Source of the DNA: Bog-473 sp963843365
Lineage (GTDB): Bacteria; Actinomycetota; Acidimicrobiia; Acidimicrobiales; RAAP-2
NCBI GenBank assembly: GCA_963843365.1
Contig: CAWJKG010000006.1
Span: forward strand, 62,001 to 126,000
Length of the DNA stretch: 64,000 nucleotides
Reading direction: 5' to 3'
Below, one piece after another: positions 35,545 to 44,566 of the stretch (the stretch's first letter is position 1; every line of letters starts with the position of its first letter). The position numbers were made by a program, and so were the translations under genes. The notes under the pieces are model-generated. The model saw only the letters and a list, made by a program, of their open reading frames with translations. It was not told the origin of the DNA and searched no databases.

Positions 35545-36582
35545 TCAGACCGCCGGGACCAGGTCGACGGCATTGCCGGCGCGGTCGACGCCGCAGGCGA
35601 CCTGCCAACCCCTGGGAACACGGCCACCGCGAAAGACGCCCGCCTCGAGCAGCGGGGTGAGCAGCGGGCGGAGCGCGCGGTGGCGCATGGCCGTGCGGCC
35701 GGCGGAGCGGTTGACCGCCTTCCAGGTCGCCCAGGTGGGGAGGCCGACGGCCCCGTAGACGCCGGGGTGGACGATGGTGTCGAACATTGCCTTGGCGATG
35801 CGGGAGCCGAGGTAGCGGACCAGGAAGCGCTCGATCGGTCCGGCAGCGGCCCATTGCTCGGGGAAGAGCATGCGGCCGAACGCGAGGTGGCGCGCTTCCT
35901 CCTGCCGGTGGTACTTGGAGACGGCCTTGATCATCGGGTCCGTGTCCGGGTGCTCACTGGCGAGCTTCTGCAACAGATCGGGGACCTCTTCGCCGCTGAG
36001 CACGAGCAGGCAGAAGAGCGATGGCATCCCGGTGAGGAGCGGCATGACGGCCTGGAGGGCGATGCGCCCGACGGGATTGTCGAGGGGGTTCCTGGCTTGC
36101 GGCTTCACCTGATCGAGAAGGCGGACGAACAGGCGGGAGTGGCGGGTCTCCTCCCCCATCTCGTGCAGGAGGTACGTCACGCGGGGGTCGGTGAGGTCGG
36201 TGCGGGAGAGGATGTCCATGCTGAATCCAGCCATCAGGACCGACTCGAAGCGGACACCGGTGTCCACAATGGAGGCGAACTCCTCTCTGGCGAGGGTGCG
36301 CTTCTGCTCGTCGGTGAGCCTCTCGAAGAGCTCGGGGACGTCGGCCAGCGTGAGGAGTTCGTCGGGGAGGACCTGGCCGTCGCCGACTGCACCGGGGACG
36401 TCGGTGTCGGGCTCCATGATGCGCTTCAAGGAGGCCGTGGAGAGGCGCTCGATGCGCTGGTTGACCGCCCGCAGTGAGGGGCCGGGGGCAGTGGTCGTGG
36501 CGGCCGAGGCGGTGTCGGCGGTGTCGGCGGTGTCCGTGGTGGTCGCCGTCTCTCGGGTCTGCGTCTGGCTCGTTGTGTCCAT
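35545..36582 (-). CDS. AurF-like diiron oxygenase
   Basis: The protein is 345 residues. After a TADTADTAS-type N-terminal repeat, a helical ferritin-like domain carries a full diiron ligand set: EEF near 100, HEMGEETRHSRLF (ExxH), GEEVPD and HRQEEARHLAFG, whose His-x3-Glu-x2-His spacing matches the AurF ligands. AurF oxidises an aryl amine to a nitro group; other members have different substrates, so the reaction here is unknown. The promoter should lie in the unusually AT-rich stretch before the gene. The TetR gene follows directly. Confidence 0.85.
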   Translation of the reverse strand: MDTTSQTQTRETATTTDTADTADTASAATTTAPGPSLRAVNQRIERLSTASLKRIMEPDTDVPGAVGDGQVLPDELLTLADVPELFERLTDEQKRTLAREEFASIVDTGVRFESVLMAGFSMDILSRTDLTDPRVTYLLHEMGEETRHSRLFVRLLDQVKPQARNPLDNPVGRIALQAVMPLLTGMPSLFCLLVLSGEEVPDLLQKLASEHPDTDPMIKAVSKYHRQEEARHLAFGRMLFPEQWAAAGPIERFLVRYLGSRIAKAMFDTIVHPGVYGAVGLPTWATWKAVNRSAGRTAMRHRALRPLLTPLLEAGVFRGGRVPRGWQVACGVDRAGNAVDLVPAV

Positions 36583-36758
36583 GGTCGAAGCTATGCCCGT
36601 ATTCTTCTGAATCTAAGCATTTCCGCTAATTCCTAATTTCCTGAGAATAGCGCCACCAGGGGTGCAAGGTCCGGAATGGCCCCGGCGCCTGGATCCTGTT
36701 GCGGGAAGGGCCTGGCGCAGACGCCGTGCTGCAAATGCGGCCAATACGCTCGAGCGGT
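36583..36758. promoter_or_regulatory. AT-rich divergent promoter region
   Basis: In otherwise G+C-rich DNA, bases 36598-36650 are AT-rich. On the minus strand GGAAATTA and GGAATTAG form a direct repeat about 25 bp before a TAGATT that could be a -10. This is the likely promoter/operator of the AurF-like gene and a candidate TetR site. Confidence 0.4.
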
Positions 36759-37828
36759 ATGACCCCCGCCGCTCCGTCCCCGTCCCCCTCTGCTGGTGCG
36801 TCTGAGTCAGGCGGTGGCCCTGGCGGCAAACCTGGTGGTGGCCGGTCCGGCACCAGGTCGCGGCTTCTGTTCGTCGGGGCGGCGTTGGGCGCGATCGGGG
36901 TCGCCAGCGTGGTCTACAAGCGCCTGGCGGCGGAACGTGCCGTTGGCGAGGAGGCCGAGGACGGGCGCCTCGCTCTCGGATGGGGCGAGGGCGTCAGTCG
37001 GCCCGAGCATGCCGTCGTACGGACGCCCGACGGGGCGGAACTGGCGGTGTGGGATCTCGAGGGCGCCGGACCCGATGCCGCGGTGGTCGTGCTCCCCCAT
37101 TGCTGGGGCTGCAGTCACGAGATCTGGCTACCCGTCGCTCGCCGTCTACGGGCGCAGGGCTTCCGGGTGGTCCTCTACGACCAGCGGGGACACGGGGCGA
37201 GCACCCGGGGTACGTCGCCGCTGGCGATCGACACGTTGGCCCACGACCTGACGGCGGTTCTCGAGGCGACCGACGCACGCGATGCCGTGCTGGCGGGGCA
37301 TTCCATGGGCGGGATGACGATCATGTCGCTGGCAACGCACCGGCCCGACGTCCTGAAAGAGCGGGCGAAGGCGACGGTGCTCGTGGCGACGGCGGCCACG
37401 AGCATGGGAACCGGCTCGGCTCGGGGGCGCGGGTGGCCACCGCGCTGATTGCGTCGCCGGTGGTGTCGCGGGCGATGCAATCGAGGAACGGGCACCTGCT
37501 CGTGAGGAGTGCATTCGGTGAGAACCCGGTGCGCTCGCATGTGGATCTGACCCGGAACCTGTTCGGAAGCTGTCACGGCTCCGTGCGCGGCGACTTCCTG
37601 CTGTCGATGTCAGCGATGGATCTGTTGGAGGGCGTGGCCACCATGGAGGTGCCGACGACGGTCATGGTCGGCACGCGCGACGCCTTGACGCTGCCGACGA
37701 AAGCGGATCAGATCGTGTCGACCGTTCCCGGGGCGCGGCTGATCACCCTGCAGAACAGGGGGCACATGCTGCCGCTGGAAGACCCCGACGCGGTGACGGA
37801 CGAGATCGTGCGGGCGGTCAAGGGGTAA
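36759..37828 (+). CDS. Alpha/beta hydrolase with N-terminal membrane anchor, one-base frame break
   Basis: About 356 residues if one missing base is restored. After a Ser/Pro/Gly-rich start, a hydrophobic helix (LLFVGAALGAIGVASVV) should anchor it. The hydrolase domain has the nucleophile in AGHSMGGMTIMSLA, a CWG oxyanion region (PHCWGCSHEIW), the acid in GTRDALTLPTKAD and His in NRGHMLPLEDP. The frame breaks at the G5 run 37423-37427; one more G joins VATAATSMGTGSA to RVATALIASPVVSRA. Start is the ATG at 36759 (MTPAAPSPSP), but its ribosome-binding site is weak and earlier in-frame starts exist. Substrate unknown; epoxide or ester hydrolysis is possible. Confidence 0.8.
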
Positions 37829-37850
37829 ACGGCTCGAGAAGCTCAGGGGC

Positions 37851-39131
37851 TCATTTCCGCGGCCGGCGCCAGGTCGGCGAAGGCGACGACACGAATATCC
37901 GGCCCTGCGGGCTGGTGAACCGGACCTCGGCCTGGGCGTCGCCATCCATCTTCCATCCGAGCTCGTGCACCCGGCTGTGGTGCGCCACGCAGAGGGTGAG
38001 GAGGTTCGACATCACGGTAGGACCCTGCTTGGAAGCCCATACGATGTGATGGACATCCGTGACGTGCTTGCATCCGCAGCCGGGGAAACGGCAGCCGTTG
38101 TCCCGACGCCGTATCTCGATCCTTTGGGCTTCGCTGGGGTCACGCTCCAACTTCTTCTGGTCGAGCGGGGTGCCGTCGGGTGCATCGAACGAGAGCGTGA
38201 TGTGCGCATTGCACGCCAGCCGGCGCGCCACCTCGGCGGAGATCGGGCCGACTCCTTCGATGGAGGCGTGGCCATAGCCGTCGCCGTAGAGGAGCCGTTC
38301 GAGGTCCGTGTGCACGATCATCGTCGTGCGGGCCCCACCGTGAACCGGGGTCCTGGTGTTGGATGCGGTCTTGGGAGTAGAGGAGGCGGTGCTGGTGGTA
38401 GCGGCGGTGGAGGTCGGGCGCTGGCCACGTCCCTGCTCGACGCTGATCTGGAGCAGGGCATCCGCGCAACGGCTCTCGAAGCGCTCGTAGTCCGGGTCGC
38501 CGGCGCTGGGATGGTCGTGGCGGCGCGCCCTTCCGACGATCGCGGACTTGACCAGGGCATACGCGTCACTGGTGAGCTGAGCCCAGAGCAGGCAGCGCTC
38601 GTCGTCGAAGCGGACAAATCGTCTCTGGAACTGGGCCGCGGCGTCGGCGTCCGTGCTCCCTTTGACCTGGGTTACGAATTGCCGGGCCTGGCGCGGCGTC
38701 CAGTGCGTCGACGCCTGAGCCAGCTCTGCGTCGTTCTCGGACGTGGCGACCGAGGCGAGGGGGGCGAACACATCGAGTGTCAGGCGGCCCTCGGACAGGA
38801 CGCCGGCCAGTGCGGGGAGCTCCTTCACCTTGGCCGCGGCGTCGACCAGGGTGCGCGCACGGGCGCGGCTGATGTGACAGCGCGCGACTAACCAATCACG
38901 CATGGACAGTGACCCGTCCCCACGCCAGGCCTCGGTGCCGTCGAACTCGGCGATGTCGCGCAACATGGCGCCCTCGTGCTCGGAGATGACGCGCTGATGC
39001 CGCCCGATGCTTTCGGCCAATGCGGCCGAACGGGGGTCGTTGCCGTAGTTCCGACTGAGGGGTCGGCTCCGGCGGGAGGTCGTGGCCCCGCCGGTTCGGG
39101 GCGATCTGCCACGGCGGGCGGCGGATGCCAT
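37851..39131 (-). CDS. DUF222/HNH endonuclease-domain protein (13E12 type)
   Basis: The protein is 426 residues. The DUF222 part spans about residues 45-290 (SLSMRDWLVARCHISRARAR, LAGVLSEGRLTLDVF, RCLLWAQLTSDAYALVKSAI). The C-terminal HNH domain has CRFPGCGCKHVTDVHHIVWA and NLLTLCVAHHSRVHELGW with the CxxC and His pairs. A Ser/Thr repeat linker (STAATTSTASSTPKTAS) sits between. Such proteins are numerous in actinobacterial genomes, often with many copies, and behave like mobile or selfish nucleases, but no role is established. No intein or intron sequence is attached here. Confidence 0.88.
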   Translation of the reverse strand: MASAARRGRSPRTGGATTSRRSRPLSRNYGNDPRSAALAESIGRHQRVISEHEGAMLRDIAEFDGTEAWRGDGSLSMRDWLVARCHISRARARTLVDAAAKVKELPALAGVLSEGRLTLDVFAPLASVATSENDAELAQASTHWTPRQARQFVTQVKGSTDADAAAQFQRRFVRFDDERCLLWAQLTSDAYALVKSAIVGRARRHDHPSAGDPDYERFESRCADALLQISVEQGRGQRPTSTAATTSTASSTPKTASNTRTPVHGGARTTMIVHTDLERLLYGDGYGHASIEGVGPISAEVARRLACNAHITLSFDAPDGTPLDQKKLERDPSEAQRIEIRRRDNGCRFPGCGCKHVTDVHHIVWASKQGPTVMSNLLTLCVAHHSRVHELGWKMDGDAQAEVRFTSPQGRIFVSSPSPTWRRPRK

Positions 39132-39186
39132 ATCGGTGAACGGTCCGCGGATGCGCCGGATCGGCGCGGGGTCACGCAGGAGGCGG

Positions 39187-39909
39187 CTAGGCGGCCACAG
39201 TCGCCGCGGCCCGGGTGGTCTCGGCGGGCGTGGCGGTGAGGCGGGGCCGGCGCAGCATCATGACGCTGGTGATGAGCATGATGACGAGGAAGCCCACGTA
39301 GGCGCCCCAACCGATGATCAGCCACGAATGGCCGTGGTAGCTGCTGAACGTCACGCCGATCCAGACGGCGATGCCGTTGAAGGCCGCCACGACGAGCGCC
39401 AGCCAGCCGAGCCAGCGCGTGGCCAGCTCGCCGCGCAGCATGGCCCACCCGAGGGCGGCGAGGAAGACGGCGGTCATGACGGACGTGGCGGAGAAGAAGA
39501 TCGTGTTCAGATCGCCGAGCGCGCGGACCAGTGAGAGGTCGCTGAGGCCTCCCTTCTGCGCATCCATGAAGGCGAGGAGCACTGTTGGCAGCGCGGCGAT
39601 CGCCGTCGTGATGGAGACGCCGATGCCGGAGGCGAGAACGATCGGGGCCAGGGACGCGTCGTCGCCCTCGGCCCGGTGCAGCACGCGGAACAGGTAGCCG
39701 GCGAACCAGATCAGCGCGCCGGCGGCGAAGAAGTCGAAGATCATGCCGGCTTGCAGCGCGACGTGATGGTCGTGGACCCAGGCCAGGGTCTTGGCGGGGG
39801 CGGCGTCGACCCGGGGCTGCTGGGGATAGATGAACCCCGACAGCACGGCCAGGACGAAGAACGCCAGCCCGCTCAGTGCACCGATGCGCTCGAACGTGCG
39901 GTCACGCAT
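39187..39909 (-). CDS. Multi-pass membrane protein (DUF4386-like)
   Basis: The protein is 240 residues with about six hydrophobic helices: LSGLAFFVLAVLSGFIYP, MIFDFFAAGALIWFAGYLF, ASGIGVSITTAIAALPTVLL, a helix at SATSVMTAVFLAALGW, WLGWLALVVAAFNGIAVWI and YVGFLVIMLITSVMML. Length and layout resemble DUF4386-type proteins, but I cannot confirm the family. No enzymatic motif. It stands alone on the minus strand between the HNH gene and the F420 enzyme. Confidence 0.7.
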   Translation of the reverse strand: MRDRTFERIGALSGLAFFVLAVLSGFIYPQQPRVDAAPAKTLAWVHDHHVALQAGMIFDFFAAGALIWFAGYLFRVLHRAEGDDASLAPIVLASGIGVSITTAIAALPTVLLAFMDAQKGGLSDLSLVRALGDLNTIFFSATSVMTAVFLAALGWAMLRGELATRWLGWLALVVAAFNGIAVWIGVTFSSYHGHSWLIIGWGAYVGFLVIMLITSVMMLRRPRLTATPAETTRAAATVAA

Positions 39910-40029
39910 GTGATCCCCTCCCCCGTGTCCCGGTCCCGTGTCCCCGGTCCTCGAAATCGGCCGCCTGATCGGGGACGGCACTCCGAGGTCCGGGGTCAAT
40001 ATAGGACCGGCGGCGGGTCGAAGCCCGGG

Positions 40030-40938
40030 TCAGCGGATGATGGCCTCCCCGAAGCGCTGCAGGGACTCGAGCGCGTGGGTCAACGAGTCGCCCGGCACGC
40101 CCGTCCCGGACCACGTCACGCCCAGGGCGGCGAGTTCGGCGTCCCCGGCCAGCTGGGCCTCCGGATTGAAGCTGTCGCTGCCCGGGCTGCCCCCGGCGCT
40201 GGTGCCGAACGCGATGTCGATGCTCTTCGGGTCCCGGCCGGCCTCCTCCATGAATCCCCACAGCTCATCAAGCATGGCCCTGAGGTCGTCCACCGTCTCG
40301 AGCGGCGGCGTCTTGGCCGTGTTGGACAGCACTCTGGGAGCGGGGAAGGGACTCCAGCCGTCGCCGTAGCGGGCCACGCGGCGCCGCGACATGCGGCTGT
40401 TCCCGCCGATCCAGATCGGCGGGTGCGGGGAGGGCTTGGGGTTGGCCGTCTGCCCTTTGGCGCTGAACGTCACGCCCTCGTAGGCGAAGTCCTCTTCGTT
40501 CCAGATGCCGCGGATGACCTCGATCGCCTCGTCGAAGCGCGCATTGCGCTGTTCGAAGTCGACGCCGAGGGCGCTGTACTCGCCCCGCATGTACCCCGTC
40601 GCCACGGCGAGGGTGAAGCGCCCGCCGGAGAGCACGTCGAGCGTCGCCGCCGCCTTGGCCACCACGAATGGGTTGCGGTACGGCAGCACGAGGATGTTGG
40701 GGATCAGCCGCATCCGGTCGGTCACCGCGGCACAGAAAGCCAGTGCGGCGAAGGGGTCGAGGGCGTCGTGACCGCCGGCCTTGAGCCAGCGCTCCGTGGG
40801 GGCCGGGTGGTCGGTGAAGCCGATGCCGGCGAATCCAGCTTCCTCGGCGACCCGGCAGAAACGGGTGAGGCCTTCCTTGGTCGTGAATTCGGGGTTGTAT
40901 GGATGCGTCGTGAGCGGGTACGTCACCCAGTAGTTCAT
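40030..40938 (-). CDS. LLM-class (luciferase-like) F420-dependent oxidoreductase
   Basis: The protein is 302 residues, a TIM-barrel luciferase-like monooxygenase. Features: RVAEEAGFAGIGFTDHPAPT, MRLIPNILVLPYRNPFVVAK, ATLDVLSGGRFTLAVATGYM and PPIWIGGNSRMSRRRVARYG. In actinobacteria this subfamily generally uses deazaflavin F420 and not FMN. The substrate is unknown. ATG at 40938 (MNYWVTYPLT) is preferred; an upstream in-frame start would add 17 unconserved residues. Confidence 0.88.
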   Translation of the reverse strand: MNYWVTYPLTTHPYNPEFTTKEGLTRFCRVAEEAGFAGIGFTDHPAPTERWLKAGGHDALDPFAALAFCAAVTDRMRLIPNILVLPYRNPFVVAKAAATLDVLSGGRFTLAVATGYMRGEYSALGVDFEQRNARFDEAIEVIRGIWNEEDFAYEGVTFSAKGQTANPKPSPHPPIWIGGNSRMSRRRVARYGDGWSPFPAPRVLSNTAKTPPLETVDDLRAMLDELWGFMEEAGRDPKSIDIAFGTSAGGSPGSDSFNPEAQLAGDAELAALGVTWSGTGVPGDSLTHALESLQRFGEAIIR

Positions 40939-41038
40939 GCGGCGAACCCTAGTGTTCCGGCACACGTGCCCCGGGTGGAGTGTCGACACCCGGAAGGCCG
41001 TGTGGAGGCCGCTCTAGGCTTTGTGGCGGGTCGGCGCG

Positions 41039-41087
41039 CGCCCGGCCCGGCCCGGCCCGCCCGGCCCGGCCCGCCCGGCCCGGCCGG
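41039..41087. repeat. CCCGG/CCCGC tandem repeat between the F420 gene and the DUF1275 gene
   Basis: Roughly nine copies of CCCGG with CCCGC interruptions fill the middle of a 240-bp divergent gap. No gene is visible. Such a stretch would fold strongly and might affect leader RNA. Confidence 0.75.
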
Positions 41088-41178
41088 TGCACGGTCGCTC
41101 ACCCCTCTCCGTGCCGCTCGACGCAGTGGCACACGCTGACCGGTCCGCCAAACCCGAAACCGAAAGGAGAGACTGGAT

Positions 41179-41916
41179 ATGCAGACGTTCCTCAACGAGG
41201 TCCGTGCAACCCTCGCCCCCGGCCCGAACGAGCGCTTCGGGCCGCTCCCGCCGCTCCTCGTGATCATGACAGTGGTGACCGGACTCGTCGACGCGTTCAG
41301 CTACCTTCTGCTGGGCCACGTGTTCGTGGCCAACATGACGGGCAACGTGGTCTTCCTGGGCTTCGCCGTGGCCGGAGCGCAGGGCTTCTCCGTCACCGCG
41401 TCTCTCGTGGCGCTGGCGTCCTTCGGCATCGGGTCTGTCCTCGGCGGACGCCTGGCCGGCCGCTTCGGCCAACACCGCGGCCGTCACCTCGCCGTGGCCA
41501 CCGCCACCCAGGCGCTGCTCATCGTCGGCTCCGTGATCCTGGCGCTCGTCGAGTCGGACCCGTTCGGTTTCGGGGTGCGCACGACCTTGATCGTCCTCCT
41601 GGCGCTGGGCATGGGTGTCCAGAATTCGAGCGTGCGGCATTTGGCCGTGCCGGACCTCACCACGACCGTCCTGACCCTCACCGTCACCGGGATCGGGGCG
41701 GACAGCGCTCTCGGAGGAGGACAGGGGTCCAAGTCGGGGCGGCGGCTGATCTCGGTCGTGGCCATGTTCGCCGGTGCGCTGGTCGGCGCTGCGCTCATCC
41801 TCCACGTGCACGTCGCATTGCCGCTGGTCTTGGCCGCGGTCCTCGTCGTGGCGGTGGCTGCCGTCAGCTTCGCCTCGGGCCGATCCGACCCTGCCTGGAC
41901 GCACGGGGCCGACTGA
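41179..41916 (+). CDS. YoaK/DUF1275 family membrane protein
   Basis: The protein is 245 residues with about six helices. LLVIMTVVTGLVDAFSYLLL, GHVFVANMTGNVVFLGFAVA and LALGMGVQNSSVRHLAVPDL, followed by TTTVLTLTVTGI, are the DUF1275 signatures (the MTGN and Q/N-S-x-x-x-R motifs). A strong ribosome-binding site (AAAGGAGAG) precedes the ATG. Function of the family is unknown; transport has been suggested. Confidence 0.9.
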   Translation: MQTFLNEVRATLAPGPNERFGPLPPLLVIMTVVTGLVDAFSYLLLGHVFVANMTGNVVFLGFAVAGAQGFSVTASLVALASFGIGSVLGGRLAGRFGQHRGRHLAVATATQALLIVGSVILALVESDPFGFGVRTTLIVLLALGMGVQNSSVRHLAVPDLTTTVLTLTVTGIGADSALGGGQGSKSGRRLISVVAMFAGALVGAALILHVHVALPLVLAAVLVVAVAAVSFASGRSDPAWTHGAD

Positions 41917-42012
41917 GTTCAACGGATTGGAATGGGCAGGCGGGGCAGGCCGGGACGGCCCCTGATGTCGCATCCGCTTGTCGCGGGGGCCGGTTCGCCA
42001 TGATGGACCCGC

Positions 42013-42879
42013 ATGAGCCCGACGCCGACGCCGCCGCAGCCGCAGCCGCAGCCGCCCAACCCACCGTCGCCGCCGCCCAACCCACCGTCGCAGCCGCCCA
42101 ACCCACCGTCGCAGCCGCCGGTGCCGGCGCCAGGCACAACGCCGGCGGGCGGGACCCCCGTGCGGCGCAGCTGGGGGCAGGCGCTCAGGGACATCGCGCT
42201 GGGCCCCGACTCGTACGGGATCGTCTTCCTCTTCCTCCTCGGTGACTACGTCCTGCTCACCGTGGGATGGGCCGGCGCCGCCGCCCTGATCGTGAGTGCG
42301 ACGTGGCTCGGGGTCACCGTGCTCCTGGCCTTCCGGACGTCCCAGGTCCCCCACCGCCTCCTGCTGGTGGCGCGGATCGCCGTGGCCGTCGTCGTGGTCG
42401 CCGCCATCATCGTGGCCTTCGGCGGGGGCGGCCGGGCCCAGGGGGTCGTCCTCCTCGGGACCTCGCTGCTGGTGGTCGGGAGTCCGATCGCCATCGCCTG
42501 GCGCCTGCTGCATCACACCCGCGTCACGACGCAGACCGTTCTCGGTGCACTGTGCATCTACATTCTGATCGGACTCGTCTTCGCCAACGCCGACTACGGC
42601 GTGCAGCTCGTCTCGGGGAGCTCGTTCTTCGCCCAGTCCGGACCGCACGGTCCGGCCGACTTCGCGTACTTCAGCTACATCACGATGGCCACCGTCGGCT
42701 ACGGCGACCTCACCCCGGCGGTCGGCCTCCCCCGGACCAATGCCGTCCTCGAGGCGTTGATCGGTCAGATCTTCCTGGTGGTGCTCGTCGCCCGGTTGGT
42801 GGGGATGTACACCCCGACGTTCCGCTGGTCCGCGGAGCGGGGGCGTGACCCGGGCCCCGACGCCGGGCTCAGACCATGA
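42013..42879 (+). CDS. Two-helix-type potassium channel with Pro-rich N-terminus
   Basis: The protein is 288 residues. The first 40 residues are a PQ/PN repeat (PQPQPQPPNPPSPPPNPPSQ). Hydrophobic helices follow, and near the C-terminus is the pore: FAYFSYITMATVGYGDLTPA with selectivity filter TVGYGD (about residue 226), then a last helix. There is no cytoplasmic RCK domain. Its end overlaps the RNase J gene by 11 bp on the opposite strand. Ion selectivity for K+ follows from the filter; gating is unknown. Confidence 0.88.
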   Translation: MSPTPTPPQPQPQPPNPPSPPPNPPSQPPNPPSQPPVPAPGTTPAGGTPVRRSWGQALRDIALGPDSYGIVFLFLLGDYVLLTVGWAGAAALIVSATWLGVTVLLAFRTSQVPHRLLLVARIAVAVVVVAAIIVAFGGGGRAQGVVLLGTSLLVVGSPIAIAWRLLHHTRVTTQTVLGALCIYILIGLVFANADYGVQLVSGSSFFAQSGPHGPADFAYFSYITMATVGYGDLTPAVGLPRTNAVLEALIGQIFLVVLVARLVGMYTPTFRWSAERGRDPGPDAGLRP

Positions 42880-44566
42880 GGACGACGGGCACGATCATGG
42901 GGCGCCGCTTCGTGCGCTCACCCACGAACTTGCCCAGGGCCTTGCGGGTGTGGCGGCTCAGCACCTCCACTTCGTGCGCCCCATCTTGCAGCGCTTGCGT
43001 CACCGCGGCCGCCACCACGTCGCTGGCCTCTTCGAGCAGCTCCTCGGCCTCGGGCGCGTAGACCCAGCCCCGGGTCTCGATCACGGGTCGGCAGCTCAGC
43101 GTGCTCTGCTGGCGGTCGACCGTGACCACGGCCATGACCACGCCCTCCTCAGCCAGCTTCTGGCGGTCGCGCAGCACGCCGTGCTCGAGGTCCCCCACCG
43201 TGCCGTCCACGTACACGTAGCCGCCGGGGACCTTGCCGTCGCGGGAGATGCCCTTGGCATCGAGCTGGACGACGTCGCCGTCCTCGCACAGCAGCACCTT
43301 GGCCGGGTCGATGCCCATCGACAACGCCAGGCGGGCGTGGTGCACCATGTGGCGGAATTCGCCGTGCACCGGCACGAAGCATTCCGGTTCGGTGACCGAG
43401 ATCAGCGTCCGCAGCTCCCCCTGGCGGGCGTGCCCTGAGACGTGCACGGCCTCCGCACCCGAGTGCACGACCTCGGCCCCCCGGCGGTGCAGGTCGTCGA
43501 TGACCTGGCCCACCGACCACTCGTTGCCGGGGATGGGGTGGGCGCTGATGACGACGACGTCGTCCTCGCCGATGCGCAGCCACTTGTTCTGCCCCGTCGC
43601 CATGAGCGAGAGCGCGGACATCGGCTCCCCCTGCGAGCCCGTGGAGATCACGCAGACCTCGCCCGGCGGCAGGCTGTCGACCTCCTCGATGTCCACCTGC
43701 GCCCCGTCCGGGATGCTGATGATGCCGAGGCGCGAGCCCAGCTCGACGTTCTTGCCCATCGACCGCCCCAGGGTGGCCACCTTGCGCCCGTTGGCCACGG
43801 CGGCGTCGACGATCTGCTGCACCCGGTGCATGTGACTGGCGAAGCAGGCCACCACGATGCGCTTGCCCGCCTGCGCCGCGAACACCCGGCGCAGCGTCAC
43901 GCCGACGGTCGATTCGGACTCGGTGAAGCCGGGCTCCTCCGCGTTGGTGGAATCCGACAGGAGGAGGCGGATGCCCTCGGTGCGGGCCAGCTCCCCCATG
44001 CGGGACATGTCGGTGCGCCGGCCGTCCACCGGTTGGAGGTCGAGCTTGAAGTCCCCCGAATGGAGGATCAGGCCCTGGGGCGTGTGGAACGCGATGGCCA
44101 TGGCCTCGGGGACGGAGTGGGTGACCGGGATGAACTCGACGTCGCAGCCGCCGATCCTGATGCGCTCGCCGTCCGCCACGGAGACGAACTTGGTGTGGCC
44201 GGCGAGCCCGGCCTCCTCGACGCGGTGGCGGGCCAGGCCGACCGTCAGCTCGGAACCGTAGATCGGCGCGTGCACTTCGCGCAGCAGGTAGGCGAGGCCC
44301 CCGGTGTGGTCCTCGTGGCCGTGGGTGAGCACGATCCCGTCCACCCGGTCCTTGCGGTCGTACAGGTAGGTGAACTCGGGCAGCACCAGGTCGATGCCGG
44401 GCATGTCGGGGTCGGGGAACATGATCCCGCAGTCGAGGATGACGATGCGCCCGTCCACCTCAATGCAGGCGCAGTTCCGTCCGATCTCGCCGAGCCCGCC
44501 CAGGAAGACGATCCGGACCGGCTTCGCCGCCTTGGCCGGGCGGTTGCCGCCGCGCCGGTCAGCCAA
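42869..44566 (-). CDS. rnj: Ribonuclease J
   Basis: The protein is 565 residues. The metallo-beta-lactamase core has GGLGEIGRNCACIE, HGHEDHTGG (residues 82-90), HSVPEAMAIAFHTP and HSGDFKLD; the beta-CASP part has ACFASHMHRVQQIVDAA, ISTGSQGEPMSALSLM and HVSGHARQGEL. It degrades and processes RNA with endo- and 5'-exonuclease activity. TTG at 44566 overlaps the dapA stop by 8 bp. The dapA-rnj pair is standard in actinobacteria. Confidence 0.95.
   Translation of the reverse strand: MADRRGGNRPAKAAKPVRIVFLGGLGEIGRNCACIEVDGRIVILDCGIMFPDPDMPGIDLVLPEFTYLYDRKDRVDGIVLTHGHEDHTGGLAYLLREVHAPIYGSELTVGLARHRVEEAGLAGHTKFVSVADGERIRIGGCDVEFIPVTHSVPEAMAIAFHTPQGLILHSGDFKLDLQPVDGRRTDMSRMGELARTEGIRLLLSDSTNAEEPGFTESESTVGVTLRRVFAAQAGKRIVVACFASHMHRVQQIVDAAVANGRKVATLGRSMGKNVELGSRLGIISIPDGAQVDIEEVDSLPPGEVCVISTGSQGEPMSALSLMATGQNKWLRIGEDDVVVISAHPIPGNEWSVGQVIDDLHRRGAEVVHSGAEAVHVSGHARQGELRTLISVTEPECFVPVHGEFRHMVHHARLALSMGIDPAKVLLCEDGDVVQLDAKGISRDGKVPGGYVYVDGTVGDLEHGVLRDRQKLAEEGVVMAVVTVDRQQSTLSCRPVIETRGWVYAPEAEELLEEASDVVAAAVTQALQDGAHEVEVLSRHTRKALGKFVGERTKRRPMIVPVVLMV

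Noticed and set aside
37851..39131. HNH gene as part of a defence or toxin system
   Set aside because: It is an isolated DUF222 protein with no immunity partner, methylase or mobile-element ends nearby.
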